Of a stretch of 9,046 nt of DNA, positions 1 through 3,240 are shown piece after piece. Below the pieces are notes generated by a model. That model was given only the letters and a program-made list of their open reading frames with translations. It had not been told where the DNA came from and made no database searches. The position numbers were made by a program, and so were the translations under genes. Positions within the stretch are counted from its first letter, which is position 1, and each line of letters starts with the position of its first letter. This DNA comes from an archaeon (GTDB lineage Archaea > Asgardarchaeota > Hermodarchaeia > Hermodarchaeales > Hermodarchaeaceae), in NCBI GenBank assembly GCA_016550425.1, contig JABXGS010000238.1:1-9046 (forward strand), read 5' to 3'.

Positions 1-263
1 ATGGTTTTATCATAAGTTTCCTTGTTTGGGTTGAAATACAAGGCATGAACTTCTTTGGCCGTGAGATTCTTTCCTATCATGGCTTTGATAATATCGCCAT
101 GCTCTTTTGCTACCTCTTCCTGTTCTTCGGTTAAGAAAAGAATAGGTTCCGGTCGTGCGGTTATAAAATCTTCATAGTCCTCAGGTTTTGGGGGCTTCGG
201 CGGTGTGGGTGGGGCTGGTGGTCTGGGTGGTGAGGGCTTCTCAGTTTCCTTATTGTGGTCCAT
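1..263 (-). CDS. Proline-rich protein, N-terminal part (runs off the left edge)
   Basis: An open frame starts with ATG at 263 and reads leftward without a stop for 87 codons to the window edge. Residues 9-27 are a low-complexity stretch dominated by proline in PP and PKP units, probably a flexible tail. After it comes an acidic, helical-looking segment (FLTEEQEEVAKEHG, then IIKAMIGKNLTAKEVHALYF). The phrase 'LTAKEVHALYF' followed by a lysine-rich stretch resembles the first helices of a winged-helix DNA-binding domain, so a transcription regulator is possible, but the diagnostic part lies outside the window. A TATA-like box and an array of TGACA repeats sit directly upstream, which would suit an autoregulated gene. 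The reading frame is convincing; the function is a guess. Confidence 0.7.
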   Translation of the reverse strand, partial: MDHNKETEKPSPPRPPAPPTPPKPPKPEDYEDFITARPEPILFLTEEQEEVAKEHGDIIKAMIGKNLTAKEVHALYFNPNKETYDKT

Positions 264-321
264 TATGAATCAATCCAATCTGTATTAGTTTGCTTTTGTA
301 AGGCTTTATCACGTATGATAT

Positions 322-389
322 TGTCACATACAGTAATATTAATATACCGGTGTGACATCTTAGGGACGCAGCGTGACATCAATATGACA
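322..389. repeat. TGACA repeat array, possible operator between divergent promoters
   Basis: TGACA occurs on the plus strand at 353-357, 374-378 and 385-389, and inverted as TGTCA at 322-326. Two copies share the longer word GTGACATC (352-359 and 373-380). The inverted copy reads TGTGACA on the minus strand, identical to 351-357. The spacings of the direct copies are 21 and 11 nt, about two and one turns of B-DNA, so they lie on one face of the helix. The direct copies sit between a minus-strand TATA-like box (335-346) and a plus-strand one (397-406). The inverted copy falls between the minus-strand box and its expected start site. This is the expected layout for a regulator binding site, but no regulator is proven. 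Confidence 0.4.
335..346 (-). promoter_or_regulatory. TATA-like box for the leftmost minus-strand gene
   Basis: Read on the minus strand this is TATATTAATATT preceded by CACCGG, an arrangement like an archaeal TATA box with an upstream BRE. Transcription would begin about 25 nt downstream, near 310, giving a leader of roughly 50 nt before the ATG at 263. Inferred from composition and position only. Confidence 0.4.
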
Positions 390-396
390 CTGAGCG

Positions 397-406
397 TAAA
401 TAAAAT
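397..406 (+). promoter_or_regulatory. Possible plus-strand TATA-like box
   Basis: TAAATAAAAT lies just right of the TGACA array. A start near 430 would give a leader of about 55 nt to the small frame at 486. The leader contains a 6-bp inverted repeat (ACACTC 417-422 with GAGTGT 438-443). Weak, composition-based evidence. Confidence 0.25.
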
Positions 407-471
407 CAGCATTGGAACACTCAGCTGCAATCCTACAGAGTGTCAGAAGCGGAAAATCGATTCCACGCCAA

Positions 472-478
472 GAGGTGA
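472..478 (+). promoter_or_regulatory. Strong Shine-Dalgarno for a small reading frame
   Basis: GAGGTGA, a full match to the usual archaeal anti-Shine-Dalgarno core, ends 7 nt before the ATG at 486. It is the best ribosome site in the window and the main reason to consider the 37-codon frame real. Confidence 0.45.
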
Positions 479-485
479 GGTACCT

Positions 486-599
486 ATGACACCCAAATCC
501 AAGGGTGAGAAACACAATGAACCTCACATTAACCTTGAGAAAGAAAATTACCGCAAGAATCGCATATTTGAATCATATATACGGGAGCGAGTTCTTTAG
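486..599 (+). CDS. Possible small basic protein, 37 residues, unknown function
   Basis: An ATG placed 7 nt after GAGGTGA opens a 37-codon frame ending with TAG. The product begins MTPKSKGEKHNE and ends NRIFESYIRERVL. It is highly charged, net basic, and has a likely helical C-terminal half; no known domain is recognised. The frame stays open upstream of 486, but that part reads as non-coding. Support comes from the ribosome site, a TATA-like box about 80 nt upstream, and a plausible composition. Against it, an ATATATA box for a downstream RNA lies inside its 3' end, and a frame this short can arise by chance. No assigned function. Confidence 0.35.
   Translation: MTPKSKGEKHNEPHINLEKENYRKNRIFESYIRERVL
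575..581 (+). promoter_or_regulatory. ATATATA box upstream of the structured region
   Basis: ATATATA sits about 25-30 nt before position 605, where the block of inverted repeats begins. It could start a separate RNA ending at the terminator at 840-886. It overlaps the 3' end of the small frame 486-599. Confidence 0.25.
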
Positions 600-665
600 G
601 ACTCAAAAAACAAAGCAACCAGGATCCCCGCGTCCCCTGCCAGGGGAAATCCCGGTTAGCTGTTG

Positions 666-711
666 TTCGCAGGCCTAAGAACTTACTTGAATATTCGCAG
701 ATGCCTGCGAA
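666..711 (+). repeat. Mutually exclusive hairpins
   Basis: TTCGCAGGC (666-674) pairs perfectly with GCCTGCGAA (703-711). The same right arm can instead pair with a second TTCGCAG copy at 694-700, giving a 7-bp stem (with 705-711) around the 4-nt loop ATGC. The two structures cannot coexist, which is the layout seen in conformational RNA switches. Pairings are read directly; any switching is inference. Confidence 0.5.
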
Positions 712-747
712 ATGGATGTCGGGAGAAACCCACAAGAGCAATTAAAC

Positions 748-787
748 GAGTGATACAGGAAAAAACGCACAAGATCCAGTATCACTC
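748..787 (+). repeat. 9-bp perfect inverted repeat
   Basis: GAGTGATAC (748-756) is perfectly complementary to GTATCACTC (779-787) around a 22-nt loop that is A-rich. After one A-A mismatch, two G-C pairs (758-759 with 776-777) could extend the stem inward. Confidence 0.5.
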
Positions 788-839
788 TCATCTTCTTTCA
801 CACAGAGGGCAAGTTCGTCGGTGGTTAGAATGGCATCTT

Positions 840-886
840 GGGAGAGGCTCCGTTAAGCGACGAGGCCCCTCTCCCTATTCTTTTTT
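840..886 (+). terminator. GC-rich hairpin with T6 tract
   Basis: GGGAGAGG (840-847) pairs with CCTCTCCC (868-875) in a perfect 8-bp stem; CTC (848-850) can pair with GAG (862-864) inside. Six T residues follow at 881-886. This is the strongest terminator-like element in the window. The nearest upstream plus-strand gene, a possible small one, ended 240 nt earlier. Confidence 0.6.
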
Positions 887-890
887 CTAT

Positions 891-956
891 TTCTGAACCA
901 GTTTGTTCGGAAATACGATTTGAAATCACACTGAATCTAAATTTTCTGAACTGGTT
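891..956. repeat. Paired TTCTGAAC / AACCAGTT motifs upstream of the DJ-1/PfpI-like gene
   Basis: TTCTGAAC occurs at 891-898 and again at 944-951. Overlapping these, AACCAGTT (896-903) and AACTGGTT (949-956) are exact inverted copies of each other. The spacing is 53 nt, five helical turns. The right copy lies just before the TATA-like box at 967-976, so a regulator site is possible. Confidence 0.3.
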
Positions 957-966
957 GTTTGCCATG

Positions 967-976
967 AAATTATACA
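967..976 (+). promoter_or_regulatory. TATA-like box for the DJ-1/PfpI-like gene
   Basis: AAATTATACA would place a transcription start near 1000, about 20 nt before the ATG at 1023. Composition and position only. Confidence 0.35.
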
Positions 977-1007
977 TTCCAAAGTGAACTTTTGTAAGAA
1001 CTCAGAT

Positions 1008-1013
1008 GAGGAG
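1008..1013 (+). promoter_or_regulatory. Shine-Dalgarno deciding the start at 1023
   Basis: GAGGAG lies 9 nt before ATG 1023. It favours this start, directly followed by a signal peptide, over an in-frame GTG at 984 that has no such site. Confidence 0.5.
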
Positions 1014-1022
1014 TTTCGAGGT

Positions 1023-2084
1023 ATGATCAATTACAAAATCGTTTTCTTATTATCTCTGTTAACATTAAGCTGCTGTGTCGGGATTACTCCTTTTCAGGTA
1101 TCTAGCCAGACGATAAATGATGTTCATGTGCTATTCATTGTCTCAGACGGGTTTGGGTGGAGTTACTTCACAGCTCAAGACTACTTCGATGCCTGGGGTG
1201 TACAAACGACAACGATTGCCCTTGCACTGGATACAACAGTGTCTGCTTGTCACAATCGACCCCCTCGAGAGATCATTGCTGATATGCTTATCCAAAATTT
1301 CGATGTAAATACCCTTAGCACATATGATTGTGTGTTTATCCCGGCTGGCGGAAATTGGCCTTCTCTGATTGCTAGTCTTACAATTCGTGACCTCATTGCC
1401 AACGCCCATGCCCAAGGATTAATTGTTGCCACATTTTGCATTGGCAACGTAGTTGTTGCTAGTGCAGGTTCAATATGTGCCGGAACAAAAGTTGCTTCTT
1501 TTTCGATGAGTAACGATGAAATGCTCACTGCAGGTGCAAACATCGTAGAAAATGTTCGCTTGGTATATGATAATCGAATTATCACAGGAAGTCAAGGCGG
1601 CGGACCAACAGGCGGCGGATATGACGTGGCACCAATCTATGAAGCATGTGCTATGGTAGTCAAAGCTGCACTCCACCAATCCTATGCAGAGAGCGTCAAC
1701 ATTACTCCAACAGGGGCTGATTATACCATATCCGTAATAACCACGGATCCAGCTAGTACGCTTCCTGGTATCAACTCCACAGCGATTAATACAGTGCGTG
1801 CTCAAGTATATTCCACGGCTAATCCAATTACCCCTGTTTCTACGCTAAACTTGGTTGGTTCAGGTAATACATACACAGGGGCTATTTCAGGACTGACTGG
1901 AGGTCCGTATCGAATCGATGTGGAAGTCAGAGACACTGATGATGTACTCGAAGTCATTCGGAATGTAGCAACAGTCTTTCCGAGTCTGCCTTTAGTTCTT
2001 GGTGCAGTTATTGGAGTGATTGCGGTCATCGCTGCCATTACTGGACTTGTTTATTGGAAGCGAAGGTCAATTCCCTCGGAGTAA
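1023..2084 (+). CDS. Secreted, membrane-anchored DJ-1/PfpI-like protein with an Ig-like domain
   Basis: A 353-residue protein. Residues 1-28 form a signal peptide (one lysine, then a hydrophobic core), so most of the protein should lie outside the cell. Residues 33-220 match the DJ-1/PfpI (class I glutamine amidotransferase-like) fold: strand VHVLFIVSDGFG, then YDCVFIPAGG (101-110), then the nucleophile elbow ATFCIGNVVVASAG with Cys139, then a glycine-rich loop at 189-200. Residues 226-320 look like a beta-sandwich (Ig-like) domain ending in YRIDVEVRD. Residues 322-345 are a transmembrane helix followed by WKRR, a stop-transfer anchor. The acid of the PfpI 'DGFE' motif is absent (DGFGWS), and the residue after the cysteine is Ile rather than His, so classic protease or glyoxalase chemistry is doubtful. 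It is probably monocistronic: a hairpin terminator follows. Fold assignment is fairly sure; activity is unknown. Confidence 0.85.
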   Translation: MINYKIVFLLSLLTLSCCVGITPFQVSSQTINDVHVLFIVSDGFGWSYFTAQDYFDAWGVQTTTIALALDTTVSACHNRPPREIIADMLIQNFDVNTLSTYDCVFIPAGGNWPSLIASLTIRDLIANAHAQGLIVATFCIGNVVVASAGSICAGTKVASFSMSNDEMLTAGANIVENVRLVYDNRIITGSQGGGPTGGGYDVAPIYEACAMVVKAALHQSYAESVNITPTGADYTISVITTDPASTLPGINSTAINTVRAQVYSTANPITPVSTLNLVGSGNTYTGAISGLTGGPYRIDVEVRDTDDVLEVIRNVATVFPSLPLVLGAVIGVIAVIAAITGLVYWKRRSIPSE

Positions 2085-2091
2085 AATCATA

Positions 2092-2131
2092 GAAGAGCAG
2101 GAACTGTTCTGCTCTTCGATTCTCCCTTTTT
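2092..2131 (+). terminator. Hairpin plus T-tract after the DJ-1/PfpI-like gene
   Basis: GAAGAGCAG (2092-2100) pairs perfectly with CTGCTCTTC (2109-2117) around an 8-nt loop, followed by a pyrimidine-rich stretch with T5 at 2127-2131. It begins 8 nt after the stop codon at 2082-2084. Confidence 0.6.
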
Positions 2132-2152
2132 CAAACTCAACTTATCGCATTC

Positions 2153-2160
2153 TTATAATA
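2153..2160 (+). promoter_or_regulatory. TATA-like box for the NTF2-like gene
   Basis: TTATAATA sits about 50 nt before ATG 2209, predicting a start near 2185 and a leader of about 25 nt. It lies after the preceding terminator, consistent with a separate transcript. Confidence 0.35.
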
Positions 2161-2208
2161 CCGAATTAGCCTCTGACACAACATACTCACATTATTGGAA
2201 GTGCTGGA

Positions 2209-2622
2209 ATGTCTGTACGGGAAAAGGAAAAGATCCGTGAAACGCTACGAATATTCTTCTTAGCTCAGGAAACAATCGACGAGAAACTCTTTTTAACAGT
2301 CTGGCATCCAGACGCTCGACGATTTAGTTACGGATCGAATGATGAATTGTACATCTTTGACACCGAAGCCATTTTTGCCAACCAGTTCGATGGCATTCGG
2401 CAGGCAAAAAAAGCTAATCCAGACTTTTCGGTAACTTATCTCATCACACGAATCAAACAGAATGATATCGATAAAGATAATCTAATCTCATCAGCAACGG
2501 TAGAATGGCAGATGCTCAGCATGGGACAGTGCATTGGCGTTCATTATACCTACTTTCATTTAGTGAAGATTGATGGGGACTGGGTTATCACAAATGTTAC
2601 TGATCGAGGTAAAGAAATGTGA
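2209..2622 (+). CDS. NTF2-like (SnoaL/lumazine-binding-like) protein
   Basis: A 137-residue protein with the size and pattern of the NTF2-like cone fold. An N-terminal helix (KEKIRETLRIFFLAQETIDEKLF) leads into LTVWHPDARRFSYG, the 'fall-in-activity, HPDA' signature common in DUF4440 and lumazine-binding-like members, then beta strands SATVEWQML, GVHYTYFHLVKIDGDWVITNV at the C-terminus. Such proteins bind small ligands or act as small enzymes; nothing here fixes a substrate. There is no signal peptide, so it should be cytoplasmic. Start ATG 2209 has only a weak GGAA upstream, and no better start exists. It is separated from both neighbours by its own TATA-like box and a hairpin at its stop codon. 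The fold is likely; the role is unknown. Confidence 0.8.
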   Translation: MSVREKEKIRETLRIFFLAQETIDEKLFLTVWHPDARRFSYGSNDELYIFDTEAIFANQFDGIRQAKKANPDFSVTYLITRIKQNDIDKDNLISSATVEWQMLSMGQCIGVHYTYFHLVKIDGDWVITNVTDRGKEM

Positions 2623-2638
2623 TTACCCCCTGGTAATC
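2621..2638 (+). terminator. Hairpin overlapping the stop codon of the NTF2-like gene
   Basis: GATTACC (2621-2627) pairs perfectly with GGTAATC (2632-2638) around CCCT. It starts within the TGA stop (2620-2622). No T-tract follows, so termination is uncertain; it may protect the 3' end. Nothing else is seen up to 2757. Confidence 0.3.
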
Positions 2639-2757
2639 GAAATACAGCTTCATTGGTCATCTAAACTTCTAAAATAGATAAATCAGAGTTCTAAATCCTC
2701 TTCAAGCCTTTAGGACTACTCCATCTTCTGCTGAAGGAGAAAAAGAGCAGGCAACAG

Positions 2758-3030
2758 TTACTCTTCTGATTCTGCTGCTTCTTCGTCTTCGATGCTGTTT
2801 TCTTCCCAGATGCGGCCTAGGATTAGTAAACCGAGGACTAATTCGGAATTCTTCAGTTTCTTAACGAGAAATTCAACGCTTTCAGAGACCGTATCCTCAT
2901 AGTTCCAAGCTTCACGTGCCGTATTTACGATTTCATCGAATTGATTTTCCTCTAGACCGAAAGCACCAGTAAGTGTCTGGCTTTCATGATCGATAACGGT
3001 TAGCTTTCCAAGTTCGTAGGACTGTTTCAA
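2758..3030 (-). CDS. Small acidic protein, 90 residues, unknown function
   Basis: Ninety codons on the minus strand starting with TTG at 3030. The start is supported by GGTGA 6 nt upstream and by an in-frame stop three codons before it; there is no ATG in the frame. The N-terminal part (YELGKLTVIDHESQTLTGAF) looks like a short beta hairpin. The centre (FDEIVNTAREAW, then SVEFLVKKLKNSELVLGLLILGRIWEE) looks helical. The last 12 residues are almost all Glu, Asp and Ala, an acidic tail. The short hydrophobic run LVLGLLILG is amphipathic or buried rather than a clear membrane helix. No family recognised. It diverges from the radical SAM gene across a 210-nt gap. Charge pattern and ribosome site make it a likely real gene. 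Confidence 0.7.
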   Translation of the reverse strand: MKQSYELGKLTVIDHESQTLTGAFGLEENQFDEIVNTAREAWNYEDTVSESVEFLVKKLKNSELVLGLLILGRIWEENSIEDEEAAESEE

Positions 3031-3036
3031 CCTAGT

Positions 3037-3041
3037 TCACC
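3037..3041 (-). promoter_or_regulatory. Shine-Dalgarno supporting the TTG start at 3030
   Basis: GGTGA on the minus strand, 6 nt before the TTG. It also contains the upstream in-frame TGA, which fixes the gene start to within three codons. Confidence 0.55.
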
Positions 3042-3064
3042 AAAAATACCGAAATCAATTCTAT

Positions 3065-3073
3065 CTTATTAAG
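3065..3073. promoter_or_regulatory. Possible shared TATA-like element between divergent genes
   Basis: CTTATTAAG reads CTTAATAAG on the other strand, a near palindrome. On the minus strand it predicts a start near 3040, a few bases before the GGTGA of the 90-residue gene. On the plus strand it would give the radical SAM gene a leader of about 150 nt. Weak evidence. Confidence 0.25.
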
Positions 3074-3227
3074 GTGCTGTTCTTGCGTTTTAACCAAATT
3101 TTCTGGTATTGCGATATGGGAAAAGCTTTGAATCGGTGCTGCAACTATCTCTATGGTTTTCCCATAATCCTTCCCTTTCCTATTCCCACGAACCATTATG
3201 GGACTTGTCCTGTGATGATGGAAAGTT

Positions 3228-3232
3228 GAGGT
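3228..3232 (+). promoter_or_regulatory. Shine-Dalgarno deciding the start at 3241
   Basis: GAGGT ends 8 nt before ATG 3241. The frame remains open upstream to a TTG at 3109, but those 44 residues do not resemble the family and have no comparable ribosome site. Confidence 0.6.
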
Positions 3233-3240
3233 TACAAAGT

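Larger units (their letters stand above)
605..886 (+). ncRNA. Candidate structured non-coding RNA or structured 3' UTR
   Basis: This stretch of about 280 nt has no convincing protein frame but is rich in inverted repeats. In order these are CCCC/GGGG (634-637 with 643-646) nested in GGAT/ATCC (622-625 with 649-652); a perfect 9-bp pairing 666-674 with 703-711; a small GGG/CCC hairpin at 721-731; a perfect 9-bp pairing 748-756 with 779-787; and an 8-bp GC-rich hairpin plus T-tract at 840-886 that would end the transcript. A TATA-like box lies at 575-581. I looked for SRP RNA, RNase P RNA and tRNA signatures on both strands and found none, so the class is unknown. The 5' end is a guess from the TATA box. 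It could instead be the trailer of the small gene at 486. Confidence 0.35.

Noticed and set aside
255..485. Longer frame from a GTG at 255 into the small gene
   Set aside because: It crosses the promoter-like region and TGACA repeats, reads unlike a protein, and the good ribosome site serves ATG 486.
529..741. 70-codon minus-strand frame
   Set aside because: No ribosome site; it covers the inverted repeats and part of the small plus-strand frame, and reads as chance coding.
605..886. RNase P RNA, SRP RNA or tRNA
   Set aside because: The conserved core sequences of these RNAs were not found on either strand; only hairpins of unknown class remain.
663..896. 77-codon frame overlapping the inverted repeats
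   Set aside because: No ribosome site, composition unlike a protein, and it runs through the terminator hairpin and T-tract.
3109..3240. N-terminal extension of the radical SAM frame from a TTG
   Set aside because: The 44 extra residues do not resemble the family, and a GAGGT site is correctly placed before ATG 3241.
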